64,000 nucleotides of DNA, from positions 5,766,001 through 5,830,000 of the forward strand of contig NZ_RJVJ01000001.1 in NCBI RefSeq assembly GCF_003751605.1, read 5' to 3'. The DNA comes from Kitasatospora cineracea. GTDB taxonomy: Bacteria > Actinomycetota > Actinomycetes > Streptomycetales > Streptomycetaceae. A program made the translations under genes and the position numbers. Shown here in pieces: positions 51,719 to 61,968 of the stretch. The notes below the pieces were generated by a model. That model saw nothing but the letters and a program-made list of their open reading frames with translations, was not told the origin of the DNA and searched no databases. Each line of letters opens with the position of its first letter. Position 1 is the first letter of the stretch.

Positions 51719-51961
51719 ATGTCCGACACCCGCAAGTACTTCGCCCTGACCGTGCTGGCCGCGACCGCCGTGCTCGGCACCGCCGGGGTCGCGTCCGCGT
51801 CCGCCGGGGCCGAGGGCGTCGCCGCCGGCTCGCCCGGCGTCCTGTCCGGCAACCTGATCCAGGTCCCGGTGCACGTCCCGGTCAACCTGTGCGGCAACAC
51901 CGTCAGCGTCATCGGCGCGCTGAACCCGGCGTTCGGCAACTCCTGCGCCAACGTGGGCTGA
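51719..51961 (+). CDS. Short chaplin
   Basis: The 80-residue protein is a short chaplin (ChpE to ChpH type): a signal peptide to ASASA, then the amyloid-forming domain GVAAGSPGVLSGNLIQVPVHVPVNLCGNTVSVIGALNPAFGNSCANVG with the two cysteines. Chaplins coat aerial hyphae and spores and lower surface tension; short forms assemble with long, sortase-anchored ones. The ATG follows GAGGAG. It is alone here, with no long chaplin or rodlin nearby. It supports a Streptomyces-like source. Confidence 0.93.
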   Translation: MSDTRKYFALTVLAATAVLGTAGVASASAGAEGVAAGSPGVLSGNLIQVPVHVPVNLCGNTVSVIGALNPAFGNSCANVG

Positions 51962-51974
51962 CCCGGCACACCAC

Positions 51975-52004
51975 AGGCGGGCCCGGAGCTCACCGGGCCC
52001 GCCT
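51975..52004. terminator. Bidirectional hairpin between chaplin and fasciclin genes
   Basis: AGGCGGGCCCGG and CCGGGCCCGCCT form a perfect 12-bp stem around AGCTCA, between two convergent genes. Confidence 0.8.
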
Positions 52005-52020
52005 ACGTGTCCGCCGGGTG

Positions 52021-52668
52021 TCAGGAGGTGGGCATCAGGACGGTGTCGACGATGTAGACGGTGGCGTTGGCGGTCTGGACGTTGCCGCACAGGACCTTGG
52101 AGTTGTTGTTGACGGTGAAGTCGGGCTGGGTGCCGTTGACGGTGAGGTCGGCGCCCTCCAGGGTCTTGTGGGTGCCGGCCAGGGCGGTGGGGGCCAGGCG
52201 CTCGGGGGTGACGTGGTAGGTGAGGACCTTGGTGAGCTTGGCCTTGTCGGCGAGCAGCGCGTCCAGGTCGGCCTTGGGGATCTTGGCGAAGGCGTCGTTG
52301 GTGGGTGCGAAGACGGTGATGTTCTGGGCCGAGTTGAGGGTGTCGACCAGGCCGGCCTGCTTGACGGCGGTCACCAGGGTGGACAGCAGCGGGTTGTTGG
52401 ACGCGGCGGTGGCGACCGGGTCCTTCGCCATGCCGGTGAACGATCCGGCGCCGTCCTTCGGCACGGCGGCGCAGGCCGCGCCGAACGGCTGGTCGGCCAT
52501 CGCCGCCGAGTCGGTGGGACTCGACATCGCGGCGGAGCCGGAGGCCGCCGCCGAGGCGGAGGACGAGCTGGAGCTGGAACCGCCGCTGCTGCTGCACGCG
52601 CCCAGGGTGAGGGCCAGGGCGCCGGCAGCGAACAGCGCGGACAGGGAACGGCGGGTGGTGACGGACAT
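52021..52668 (-). CDS. Fasciclin-domain lipoprotein
   Basis: The 215-residue protein has a lipoprotein signal (ALALTLGACSSSG, lipobox Cys near residue 25), a serine-rich spacer, and one FAS1 domain: NPLLSTLVTAVKQAGLVDTLNSAQNITVFAPTNDAFAKIPKADLDALLADKAKLTKVLTYHVTPERL with the C-terminal VYIVDTVLMP. FAS1 domains mediate adhesion or bind small ligands at the surface. The ATG follows GAGGAG. It lies directly downstream of the molybdoenzyme gene, and the two are a recurring pair with an ECF sigma/RskA pair in Streptomyces. Confidence 0.93.
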   Translation of the reverse strand: MSVTTRRSLSALFAAGALALTLGACSSSGGSSSSSSSASAAASGSAAMSSPTDSAAMADQPFGAACAAVPKDGAGSFTGMAKDPVATAASNNPLLSTLVTAVKQAGLVDTLNSAQNITVFAPTNDAFAKIPKADLDALLADKAKLTKVLTYHVTPERLAPTALAGTHKTLEGADLTVNGTQPDFTVNNNSKVLCGNVQTANATVYIVDTVLMPTS

Positions 52669-52742
52669 GGTGGAGTACTCCTCGGTACGGGTGAAGTGGT
52701 GCTGGTGGATGGCTGAGTGCTGGTCAGGGGGTTCGGTGGTGG

Positions 52743-54407
52743 TCAGGTGACGGTGACGACGGTGCTGTGCCAGCCCGTCGCTCCGGCGGGGAAGGGCGTG
52801 GCGCGCTGTTCGGGCTGCACCGCTCCGGTGGCGTCGGTGGCGCGGACCTCGATGCGGTGGGTGCCGGGGGCCGCGCCGGGCCAGCGGTAGGACCACTGCC
52901 GCCACAGGTCGGGCCCGGCGTCGGCGGCCAGTTCGGCCGGCTGCCAGGGCCCGCCGTCGACGCGGACCTCCACGGCGGCGACGCCGCGGTGGGTGGCCCA
53001 GGCCGTCCCGGCGACGTCCACCTCTCCGGCGGGGACCTTGGCGAACGGCGCGGGGACCTCGATCCGGGAGGCGGTGCGGACGGTGCCGGTGCGGTCCCAG
53101 CCGCGCCGCACCCAGTAGGGGTCGAAGGCGGCGAAGGCGGTGACCTCCAGGTCGATGAGCCACTTCGTCGCGGAGGTGTAGCCGTAGAAGCCGGGCACCA
53201 GGCTGCGGCACGGGAAGCCGTGCGCGAGCGGCAGCGCCTCGCCGTTCATGGCGAGGGCGAGCAGCGCGCGGCGGCCGTCCAGGACGGACTCCAGCGGGGT
53301 GCCGATGGTCATGCCGTCCTTCGAGCGCCCCACCAGCTGGTCCGCCCCGGCCCGGACCCCGGCGCGGCGCAGCAGCGCGGGCAGCGGGGCGCCCAGCCAG
53401 CGGGATGTGCCGACGTAGGGGCCGCCGACCTCGTTGGAGACGCAGGAGAGGGTGTAGTCGAGCTCTTCGAGCGGCTCGCGCAGCAGTTCGTCGAAGGTGA
53501 TCACCTGTGGGCGGTCCACCAGGCCGTGGATGCGCAGCGCCCAGTCGCGCGGGTCGATCCGGGGCAGGGTGAGTGCGGTGTCGACCCGGTAGAAGTCGGC
53601 GTTCGGGGTGGTGAACGGCGACAGGCCCGGGACGCGCGGGTGCACGGCGGCCGGCAGCGGCGGCAGCGGCTCGGCGGGCGCCGGGAGCCGGACGGCGTCG
53701 CGGGCGGCGGTGACGTCGAAGCGGCGGTCGGTCAGGACGCGTCCGCCGACTCCGGCCAGCGCACCCACCGCAAAGGTCCCCGCAGTGGCGGCCAGTACCG
53801 TCCGCCGGCCCGTCAACCCGACCGGCTGCGGCGGAACTTCGGGTCCGGCGCCCTCCGGCCCTTCCGCCGCCTTCTCCGGCCCCTCACCTTCCGCTGCCCC
53901 CGGACGGGGCGCGGCGGCGGTGGACAGTGCCCGGCGGTACAGCCGGGCCAGGAGCAGGACGGCCGTGGCACCGACCAGGCCCGCGACGATCGACGGGGCG
54001 CAGTCGGCGGCGGCCGCGCCGGGACGCGACAGGGCCGCCCAGGCGCCGAGGGCGCCGAAGACCCCGAAGACCGCCGCCCCGGCGGCCGGACGGCGCACCG
54101 CCAGCAGGCCGGCCAGCGCGGCGAGCAGCGCCATCGTCAGGTAGATGCCGCCCAGCAGCACCGGCTTGTCGTGGGTCCCGAAGGTGCGGACTGCGTACTC
54201 CTTCAGCGGAGTCGGCGTCAGGTCGATCGCCGCCGAGCCGACCGCGATCACCGGCGCGGTCGGCGCCCCCGTCGCGTACGCGACCAACTCGCCCGCGCCC
54301 AGCGCCGCCACCGCGGACGCGAGGCCGATCGCGGCCGCCCCGGCGGCACGCAGGACGCGGTGGCGGCGGCCGGGCGCCGCGGCGGGGGGAGTCGGTTCAT
54401 CTGTCAC
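52743..54407 (-). CDS. Membrane-anchored sulfite-oxidase-like molybdoenzyme
   Basis: The 554-residue protein begins with about four membrane helices (residues 20-155), an acidic linker, and then a sulfite-oxidase-type molybdopterin domain. The cofactor cysteine is C322 in DYTLSCVSNEVGGPYVGTSRWLGAPL; RSLVPGFYGYTSATKWLIDLEV and the dimerisation-like C-terminal Ig domain follow. It probably oxidises an extracytoplasmic substrate. The GTG start has little ribosome-site support. The gene is followed by the fasciclin gene. Confidence 0.9.
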   Translation of the reverse strand: MTDEPTPPAAAPGRRHRVLRAAGAAAIGLASAVAALGAGELVAYATGAPTAPVIAVGSAAIDLTPTPLKEYAVRTFGTHDKPVLLGGIYLTMALLAALAGLLAVRRPAAGAAVFGVFGALGAWAALSRPGAAAADCAPSIVAGLVGATAVLLLARLYRRALSTAAAPRPGAAEGEGPEKAAEGPEGAGPEVPPQPVGLTGRRTVLAATAGTFAVGALAGVGGRVLTDRRFDVTAARDAVRLPAPAEPLPPLPAAVHPRVPGLSPFTTPNADFYRVDTALTLPRIDPRDWALRIHGLVDRPQVITFDELLREPLEELDYTLSCVSNEVGGPYVGTSRWLGAPLPALLRRAGVRAGADQLVGRSKDGMTIGTPLESVLDGRRALLALAMNGEALPLAHGFPCRSLVPGFYGYTSATKWLIDLEVTAFAAFDPYWVRRGWDRTGTVRTASRIEVPAPFAKVPAGEVDVAGTAWATHRGVAAVEVRVDGGPWQPAELAADAGPDLWRQWSYRWPGAAPGTHRIEVRATDATGAVQPEQRATPFPAGATGWHSTVVTVT

Positions 54408-54625
54408 ATCTGCGGTTCGGGGCGCCGGTGGGGCCGGATTGGTCGAAGTCGCCTGATCGTCCGATCGGGTGGAATCGGCGGCGGGGTTCGCTTGTTCCGG
54501 GATCAGCTCCGGTAACGAGCTGCATCTCCGTCCGTGGTGCCGGTTGGCCGGCGGTGTTCCGCTGCCGGGCGGCCGAAGCTACTCTTCGGTAGCAAATCTT
54601 TCGCCGACACGCACCGGGAGCGCCG

Positions 54626-54988
54626 ATGGCATCCGACCGTTCCGCCCGCCTGCTGGGAGGGCTGCTGCTGACCGCCGGAGTCGCGCACTTCGCCGCTCCG
54701 CGGCCCTTCGACGCGATCGTCCCGCGGAGCCTGCCCGGCTCGCCCCGGACCTGGACCCGGGTGAGCGGTGTCGCCGAGCTGGCCGTCGGTGCGGCCGTGC
54801 TCCTGCCGCGCAGCCGCCGGGCGGGAGCGCTGGCGGCCGCGGGCCTGTTCGCGGCGCTCTTCCCCGCGAACGTGAAGATGGCCTACGACTGGCGCCACCG
54901 CCCGGCCCCGCAGCGGGCCGCCGCCCTCGCCCGGCTGCCGCTGCAGGCGCCGCTGGTCGCCTGGGCGGTCCGGGTGGCCCGGGGCTGA
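54626..54988 (+). CDS. DoxX-family membrane protein
   Basis: This 120-residue protein has four predicted membrane helices and the DoxX pattern: LLGGLLLTAGVAHFAAPRPFDAIVPRSLPGSPRTWTRVSGVAELAVGAAVLLPRSRRAGALAAAGLFAALFPANVKM. The ATG follows GGGAG. It is divergent from the molybdoenzyme gene. DoxX proteins are implicated in thiol/sulfur redox homeostasis, which would suit that neighbour. Confidence 0.88.
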   Translation: MASDRSARLLGGLLLTAGVAHFAAPRPFDAIVPRSLPGSPRTWTRVSGVAELAVGAAVLLPRSRRAGALAAAGLFAALFPANVKMAYDWRHRPAPQRAAALARLPLQAPLVAWAVRVARG

Positions 54989-55020
54989 CCGGGGCCTGAC
55001 GGGGGCTGACGGGGGCTGGC
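54981..55020. repeat. Short GGGGCTGAC tandem repeats
   Basis: Four imperfect units of about 10-11 bases (GGGGCTGAC, GGGGCCTGAC, GGGGGCTGAC, GGGGGCTGGC) follow one another across and after the DoxX stop codon. Confidence 0.7.
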
Positions 55021-55026
55021 GGCCGG

Positions 55027-55767
55027 TCAGGACAGGGGGAGCAGCATGATGGGTGCTCCGCTGGGGTGTTCGGAGCCGCCGGCGGGTTCGAGGGTGAGGC
55101 CGACGCCGTCGGCCCCGTTCGGTGAGCCGGTGAGCAGGAGGGCGCCGTTGCCGCCGGGCATGAGCCCGGCCGGGCGCATCACGTCGCCGTCGGCGAACCA
55201 CAGCTCGTACGTGCGGCCGTTCGCCGGGTCCGGCAGTCCGGTGGCGAGGAACCCCGCCCGGGCGCGGGAGTGGGACCACACGACCGTCCCGGCGCCGGCC
55301 CCGCCGGTGGCGGCGGCGGTGGCGGTGCGGGCGTCGGGGGCGGTCAGCAGGTCCGCGAACCGGTCCTGCTGCTGCTGGAGGGCGGTGGCCCGGGCGCGGG
55401 CCCGGTCGGCCTCCCGGTGCTGCTGGACGGCGACGGCCCCGGTGGTGAGGGCGGCGGCCAGGCAGGCGGCGAGGGCGAGCCTCCACCACCGCCGCTCTCC
55501 CGGCCGCTTCCCGGCCGCCCGCGGGGCGAGGGCCGGTGCTTGCTGGCGGGCCGTGGGCAGCGCGGCCAGTACCGCGGCCTTCAGGGACGCGGGCGGCGCC
55601 GTGCTCTCGGCGGACCCCAGCCGGGCCAGGGTCGCGCGGAACTCGGCGACCTCCGCGGCGCAGGACGGGCAGTCCGCCAGGTGCTCCTCGAAGCGCCGCG
55701 ACTCGTCGGCCTCCAGGGCGTGGGCGGCGTACGCGCCGGTCAGGGTGTGCAGGTCGGCGGTGCTCAT
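55027..55767 (-). CDS. RskA-type anti-sigma factor
   Basis: The 246-residue protein has an N-terminal zinc-finger anti-sigma domain (LTGAYAAHALEADESRRFEEHLADCPSCAAEVAEF; H-x3-C-x2-C), one membrane helix (LALAACLAAALTTGAVAV, near residue 105), and an extracytoplasmic RskA domain ending NGADGVGLTLEPAGGSEHPSGAPIMLLPL. RskA proteins sequester SigK-type ECF factors and are degraded on signal. Here the expected sigma gene immediately upstream has been reduced to a stub, so this anti-sigma factor appears orphaned. Confidence 0.93.
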   Translation of the reverse strand: MSTADLHTLTGAYAAHALEADESRRFEEHLADCPSCAAEVAEFRATLARLGSAESTAPPASLKAAVLAALPTARQQAPALAPRAAGKRPGERRWWRLALAACLAAALTTGAVAVQQHREADRARARATALQQQQDRFADLLTAPDARTATAAATGGAGAGTVVWSHSRARAGFLATGLPDPANGRTYELWFADGDVMRPAGLMPGGNGALLLTGSPNGADGVGLTLEPAGGSEHPSGAPIMLLPLS

Positions 55768-55825
55768 GTTCCTACCCCCAGGCAGTCGCGCATCCGGGTC
55801 TTGACCGTGCCCATCAGCCCTCCAC
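55764..55825 (-). pseudogene. Stub of the partner ECF sigma gene
   Basis: About 18 codons read MGTVKTRMRDCLGVGT and end in a TGA overlapping the anti-sigma ATG (ATGA). This is the last helix of a SigK-type ECF factor (normally L-G-T-V-K-T-R-M-R-D-G-L-x-x-L-R-D-C-L-G-V), with six residues also missing internally. The remaining 180 or so residues are gone; unrelated sequence lies upstream. Confidence 0.7.
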
Positions 55826-55983
55826 CACCGCCCCGACCTCGCAGCACGACAAACGATCCCGACACCACCATGTTCGGAGCAGGCCGGACACCGGATTGCC
55901 CGGCACCCGCAGCGGCTTCCGGACGCCGACGGGTGACGGGCATCCCGGTGCCCGGCAGGCTGGGCAGCGGCTGGCCCGGCGGA

Positions 55984-56616
55984 TCAGGCCGGCAGGCCCT
56001 CCAGGCCACGGGCGGTGACCAGGCGCGCGGCGCCGTCGGAGAGCTGGTAGGACAGGCCCACCACGGCGGTGCGCCCCGCTGCGACGGCGTCGGCCAGCAC
56101 CCGGGAGCGCTCCAGCAGCACGTCGACGGTCTGTTCCACGTGGACGTCGATGAAGTCGTGGTCGCCGGTGCGCCCGGCGCCGCGCGCCGCCAGCACGCTG
56201 GGGGTGACGCGTTCGACGAGGTCGCGGACGTATCCGTTGTAGGCGGCGCCCTCCTCCACCGCTCCCCGGGCCGCGGCGACCGCCCCGCAGGAGTCGTGGC
56301 CGAGGACGACGACCAGCGGGCAGTCGAGCAGGGCGACGCCGTACTCGATGCTGCCCAGCGCCTCGGCGCCCAGGACGTGCCCGGCGGTGCGGACCACGAA
56401 CAGGTCGCCCAGGCCGCGGTCGAAGATGATCTCGGCGGCGAGCCGGGAGTCCGAGCAGCCCAGCAGGACCGCGAACGGACGCTGGGAGGGCGCGGTCTCG
56501 GCCCGCCGGGCGGCGTCCTGGTTGGGGTGCAGGGGCGTGCCGTCGGTGAAGCGGCGGTTGCCGGCGAGCAGGGCGGCGAAGGCGTCAGCAGCGGTCATCA
56601 TCTGATCATCGGTCAT
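55984..56616 (-). CDS. Beta-carbonic anhydrase
   Basis: The 210-residue protein has the zinc ligands of beta-carbonic anhydrases: C54-S-D56-S-R58 (FAVLLGCSDSRLAAEIIFDRGLGDLFVVRTAGH) and H107-D-S-C110 (LVVVLGHDSCGAV). It interconverts CO2 and bicarbonate in the cytosol. The ATG start and length fit the family. It appears to be a single gene; the upstream ECF stub is unrelated. Confidence 0.95.
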   Translation of the reverse strand: MTDDQMMTAADAFAALLAGNRRFTDGTPLHPNQDAARRAETAPSQRPFAVLLGCSDSRLAAEIIFDRGLGDLFVVRTAGHVLGAEALGSIEYGVALLDCPLVVVLGHDSCGAVAAARGAVEEGAAYNGYVRDLVERVTPSVLAARGAGRTGDHDFIDVHVEQTVDVLLERSRVLADAVAAGRTAVVGLSYQLSDGAARLVTARGLEGLPA

Positions 56617-56846
56617 GCCCGACAGCGTACGGTCGGCGCGCCGGCGCCTTCCCGCAGGGCCGCCGGACGGCTGAGGGGCCGGCCCGCTCGGCCTTCACGG
56701 CCCCCGGTGCCCAAGGCGGAGATGCCGTGCGACTCCGTCCGCACCCCGACGGAGCAGAGCGACCGATCCGCGCCCTGCGCCGCTCCGAACACAGGGAGAA
56801 GGCAACAGCCGAGGGCCGCCCGGCCTCGTCCGACGGAGGGCAAACG

Positions 56847-58157
<1,311 letters not shown>

Positions 58158-58306
58158 TCCGCCGGCACCTGCGCCGGACCCGCAGCCCCCGGGAACGGGA
58201 CGGCGCCCCCGGGAGGCCGCGTGCGACGACGCCCGGACCGCCGACGCCACCATCCGCACCGCTCCGGACGCGGACCGGTGCGCAGACCGCCACGACGAAG
58301 AGCCCC

Positions 58307-58951
58307 ATGCCCCCTCACACCGCTCACCTCCCCGCCGGTACCCGCTCCGTGCTGCTCGTCCTGCACGGCGGCCGGGCCGAGAGCCTCGCCCGCCAGCCCC
58401 GCTTGGGACTGGCCAGGCTCCGCATGCGGGCCTTCGGCGCGGCGGTCCGCCGCCTGGCCGCCGACCCCTCGCTCGCGGAGGTCGAGGTGAGGTACCGCTA
58501 CCGGGGGTGGAACGGCGGACACGCGCACCCCGTCGCCGACGCGGCCCTGGTCCTGCGGGAGATCGCGTTCCGGGCGCCCGACGTGAAGGTCGTGCTGCTC
58601 GGGCACTCCATGGGCGGACGGGCGGCGCTCGCCGTCGCCGGCCACCCGCAGGTCCTCGGCGCGGTCCTGCTGGCGCCGTGGTGCCAACCCGGTGACCCGG
58701 TGGGGCAGTTGCGCGGCAGGCGCTTCGTGATCCTGCACGACCCGTCCGACCGCGTCACCAGCGCGGAGGGCTCCCGCGCCTTCGCGGCCCGGGCCCGGCG
58801 GGCCGGCGCCGAGGTGCGGTTCGTCGAGATGCCCCGGGGCGGGCACGCCATGGTCAGCGGCGCCGGGGCCTGGCAGCGTCTCGCGGCCCGCTCGGTCACG
58901 GCGATCCTCGAGGGGGAGCCGCTGCCGGACCTGCCACCGGGCACGTCGTGA
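58307..58951 (+). CDS. Alpha/beta-hydrolase
   Basis: The 214-residue protein has the oxyanion segment VLLVLHGGRAES, the nucleophile elbow GHSMGGRAAL (Ser), a late aspartate in VILHDPSDRVTS and the catalytic His in MPRGGHAMVSG, in the correct order for a dienelactone-hydrolase/esterase-like enzyme. Substrate unknown. The ATG has a weak purine-rich ribosome site. It lies between the CFA-synthase gene and a broken nickel permease. Confidence 0.9.
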   Translation: MPPHTAHLPAGTRSVLLVLHGGRAESLARQPRLGLARLRMRAFGAAVRRLAADPSLAEVEVRYRYRGWNGGHAHPVADAALVLREIAFRAPDVKVVLLGHSMGGRAALAVAGHPQVLGAVLLAPWCQPGDPVGQLRGRRFVILHDPSDRVTSAEGSRAFAARARRAGAEVRFVEMPRGGHAMVSGAGAWQRLAARSVTAILEGEPLPDLPPGTS

Positions 58952-58994
58952 CGCCGTCCCGCCCGGGGGAGTCCCGGGGCCGTGCGCCCGGTGC

Positions 58995-59860
58995 TCAGGT
59001 CTCGGTGGTGGCCGGCAGCAGGGCGTCGGCCACGGCGGGGGCGTCCCAGCGCTGCTCGACCCGGGCGAATTTCCACACGGCGAGCGCGACCAGCCAGGTG
59101 GCGAGGAACAGGCCGACGATGGCGAAGCCGACCGCGTTGAGGTCGAGCCCGGAGACCCAGCCCCAGAACGGTCCGTGCAGGGCGAGCTTGTCGGCGAGCA
59201 GGCCGAGCAGGCCGAGGAGTTCGACGGTTCCGACCGCGTCACCCGGTTCAGCAGCCGGGACATCAAGCCGCGCTTGTCGAGCTGTCCCTCCAGCGCGGCC
59301 TCGTCCAGCTGCCCCGAGCGCATCCGGCGGAACACCTTCCAGATGCCCACCAGGACGACCAGGTTGGCGATGGCGATCAGGTAGAGGAACGAGCCGGAGA
59401 CGGCGGTGCCGATCAGCCCGGTCACCCGGTGCAGGCGCGACCCGTCGTCCTGGAGCGGCCCGGCCAGGGCCTTGACGCCCAGGGAGAGCAGGACGGCGAG
59501 GCCGAAGACGACGGACGAGTGCCCCAGGGAGAACCAGAAGCCCACGGACAGCGGACGGCGGCGCTGCTCCATCAGCCGGCGGGTGGTGTTGTCGATCGCG
59601 GCGATGTGGTCGGTGTCGAAGGCGTGCCGCATGCCCAGCGTGTAGGCGGTGACGCCGATCCCGAGGCCGAAGCTCCCGGTGCCGACGGCGTGGTGCTCGG
59701 GGACGACGACGAGCACCAGGACGCCCCAGCCGACGAGGTGCAGGGCGGCGATGAACGCCGCCATCCCGCCCAGGTGCCGCCACTCCCGGCGGGTGACGGA
59801 CGGCCGGACGCGGCCGGGCCCGGACGGCGGAGGGCAGGGGACGACGGATGAGGAGGCCAT
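58995..59860 (-). pseudogene. NiCoT nickel/cobalt permease with internal deletion
   Basis: The N-terminal 200 residues match HoxN/NixA-type permeases: ALHLVGWGVLVLVVVPEHHA, LGMRHAFDTDHIAAIDNTTR (the metal-binding helix), SVGFWFSLGHSSVVFGLA. After LLNRVTRS the frame shifts near 59235, and the other frame gives only the last part, GTVELLGLLGLLADKL, HGPFWGWVSGLDLNAVGFAIVGLF and a stop. The whole middle of the protein (family motif GFDTATE, and LFAAGM with the following helices, about 90 residues) is missing. It is a clear deletion plus frameshift and cannot transport. The start ATG has GAGGAGG. Confidence 0.88.
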
Positions 59861-60178
59861 GGGCGTCCTTCCAACGGGGGGCGAGCGGTCGCCTGGGCGC
59901 GTCCCACTCGTAGTTGCCCTATCAGGGCAACAAGCGGCCGTGTCACTGGGCGCGCCGGGGGCGCGGGGAGGTGCGGCGCGGGCGCCCCGCCGACGTCGCA
60001 CCCGGCAGGTGCGGACGTTGCCCCGCGCGGGTGAATTCTCCGGCAGGCCGCATGGCGGCGGCCTCCCCGGGGCCGTGGAGCCGGGATGGTGACCCCGGGC
60101 CCGTCATGGCCCCGTTCCTCTCCCCGCCGGGCCGCGCCTCACCGCCGCGGCGACCGGCCCCGCATCCGGAGGCCCAGC
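59861..60178. other. Divergent intergenic region, nickel genes
   Basis: The 318 bases between the divergent NiCoT relic and the NicO-type exporter contain one striking palindrome (59913-59931) and no gene. Confidence 0.6.
59913..59931. promoter_or_regulatory. Palindromic operator candidate for nickel genes
   Basis: GTTGCCCT-ATC-AGGGCAAC has perfect 8-bp arms and lies 52 bases upstream of the NiCoT start. A metalloregulator such as a Fur-family (Nur-like) or NikR-type protein could bind it, but it is not the classical TTGCAA-type Nur box. Confidence 0.55.
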
Positions 60179-61939
60179 GTGGCGGTCCCTCGACTCCTCG
60201 TCCGAACAGCTGTCGGCGCGTCAATCGCCTTCCTGCTGACCGGTGTTGCGGCGCCGGTCGCCGCCGCCCACCCGCTGGGAAACTTCTCTCTCAACCACTA
60301 CCTGGGCCTCACCGTCCGGCCCGACGCCGTCGAGGTCCTCGCCGTCACCGACGCCGCCGAGATCCCCACCCTCCAGGAACAGCCGAAGGTCGACCGGGAC
60401 GGCAACGGCACCGCGGACGACGCCGAGCGCGCGGCCTGGGCCGCCGAACAGTGCGGCCTGACGGCGCAACACCTCAAGGTGACGGCAAGTCAGGACGCGA
60501 CGCCGCTGACCTGGCAGGCCGACTCGGCGCAGTTCCGCTACGAGGACGGCTCCGCCGGGCTGCGCACCAGCCGCCTGGAGTGCGTGCTCCGGGCCGACCT
60601 GCACCTGCCCGCAGACGGGAGCCCGATCCGGGTGGACGCCGGGAACGACCCGGGCCGGGTGGGGTGGAACGAGATCACCGCCCGCGGCGACGGCGTGACG
60701 CTGGAGGACTCCGACGTCCCCGCCGAGTCGGTGTCCGAGCAACTGCGGGACTACCCGAGGAACTTGCTGGACAGCCCGAGCGGCGTCACCCGCGCCCGGT
60801 TCCTGGCCCGGCCGGGCGGCACGGCCGTGCCCGCGGGGGCGGCCGCCGTCCGGGCGGACGGTTCCGGGCCGACCGCCTGGCTGGCCGGCCTGGACGCCCG
60901 ACTCACCGGCATCGGCGCCGCCGAGCGGCTGACCCTCCCCCTGGGCCTGCTCGCGGTCCTGCTGTCGATCGTCCTCGGCGCCGGACACGCGCTGCTGCCC
61001 GGACACGGCAAGACCGTGATGGCGGCCTACCTGGCCGGCCGACGGGGCAGGACCCGCGACGCCGTCACCGTCGGAGCGACCGTCACGGTGACCCACACCG
61101 CCGGGGTCATGGTCATCGGCCTGTGCCTGACCACCTTCTCCTCGCTGGCCGGCGACGTGCTGCTGGGCTGGCTGGGCGTCCTCAGCGGCGCCCTGGTTGC
61201 CGTCGTCGGCGCGGGGCTGCTGCGCGATGCCGTCCGCCGCTCCCGCCACGCCCGCGCGCACAGCCACCTCCCGCACCCCCAGCCGATCCCCGACGACACC
61301 GAGGCCAGGGAACTCGCCCATGCGGCCGCCCACGCCGCGGGCACCCCGCACGACCACGACCCGCACCCCGAACCGGACGGCCACCGCGCCGGCCCCGATG
61401 CGCACCACGTCCACGCCCGCACGGCCGTCGCCGACCACGAGCACCCGCACCACCACGATCACGAGCACCCGCACGGCCACGACCACGATCACGGCCACGG
61501 CCACGGCCACGGCCATCCGCACGTCCACGGTCGCGCCGGCGACCTGGCGCACGGTCACCACGGCCACCGCCACGGGCTGTTCGGCGGCCACCGGCACGAT
61601 CCCGCCCCGACGAGCCGGCGCAACCTGATCGGCCTCGGGATCGCCGGCGGCCTCGTGCCCAGCCCGTCCGCGCTGGTGGTGCTGCTGGGCGCGGTCGCGC
61701 TGGGCCGGACGCTGTTCGGCGCGGCCCTGGTGGTCGCCTACGGCGTGGGCATGGCCGCCACCCTCACCGCCGTCGGCCTGCTCCTGGTCCGGGTCGGCGA
61801 CCGGCTCGGCGCGGTGCAGGCCGGGCCGATCGCCGGGCGGCTCCACCGGATCGCCCCGTACAGCGCCCTGATCACCGCATCGCTGATCCTGATCGTCGGG
61901 CTGGGACTGGTCGTCCGCAGCCTGCCCGCCACCCTGTGA
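60179..61939 (+). CDS. NicO/RcnA-type nickel-cobalt exporter
   Basis: The 586-residue protein has a signal segment, an extracytoplasmic domain opening with AHPLGNFSLNHYLGLTV, then a NicO membrane domain (ERLTLPLGLLAVLLSIVLGAGHALLPGHGKTVMAAYLAG and GATVTVTHTAGVMVIGL). A strongly His/Asp-rich loop (about residues 360-480, dense HDH, HGH and HPH runs) follows, and then the last helices from NLIGLGIAGGLVPSPSALVVLLGA. The His loop is typical of metal-handling exporters. The GTG follows GGAGG. It is the divergent partner of the broken NiCoT permease and leads into a lipoprotein gene. Confidence 0.93.
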   Translation: MAVPRLLVRTAVGASIAFLLTGVAAPVAAAHPLGNFSLNHYLGLTVRPDAVEVLAVTDAAEIPTLQEQPKVDRDGNGTADDAERAAWAAEQCGLTAQHLKVTASQDATPLTWQADSAQFRYEDGSAGLRTSRLECVLRADLHLPADGSPIRVDAGNDPGRVGWNEITARGDGVTLEDSDVPAESVSEQLRDYPRNLLDSPSGVTRARFLARPGGTAVPAGAAAVRADGSGPTAWLAGLDARLTGIGAAERLTLPLGLLAVLLSIVLGAGHALLPGHGKTVMAAYLAGRRGRTRDAVTVGATVTVTHTAGVMVIGLCLTTFSSLAGDVLLGWLGVLSGALVAVVGAGLLRDAVRRSRHARAHSHLPHPQPIPDDTEARELAHAAAHAAGTPHDHDPHPEPDGHRAGPDAHHVHARTAVADHEHPHHHDHEHPHGHDHDHGHGHGHGHPHVHGRAGDLAHGHHGHRHGLFGGHRHDPAPTSRRNLIGLGIAGGLVPSPSALVVLLGAVALGRTLFGAALVVAYGVGMAATLTAVGLLLVRVGDRLGAVQAGPIAGRLHRIAPYSALITASLILIVGLGLVVRSLPATL

Positions 61940-61968
61940 ACGCCCACACCCACCGGAGGACGACCGCC

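Noticed and set aside
61411..61560. Dense CAC/GAC repeats that look like a microsatellite
   Set aside because: They encode the His/Asp-rich metal loop of the NicO-type exporter and are explained by the protein.
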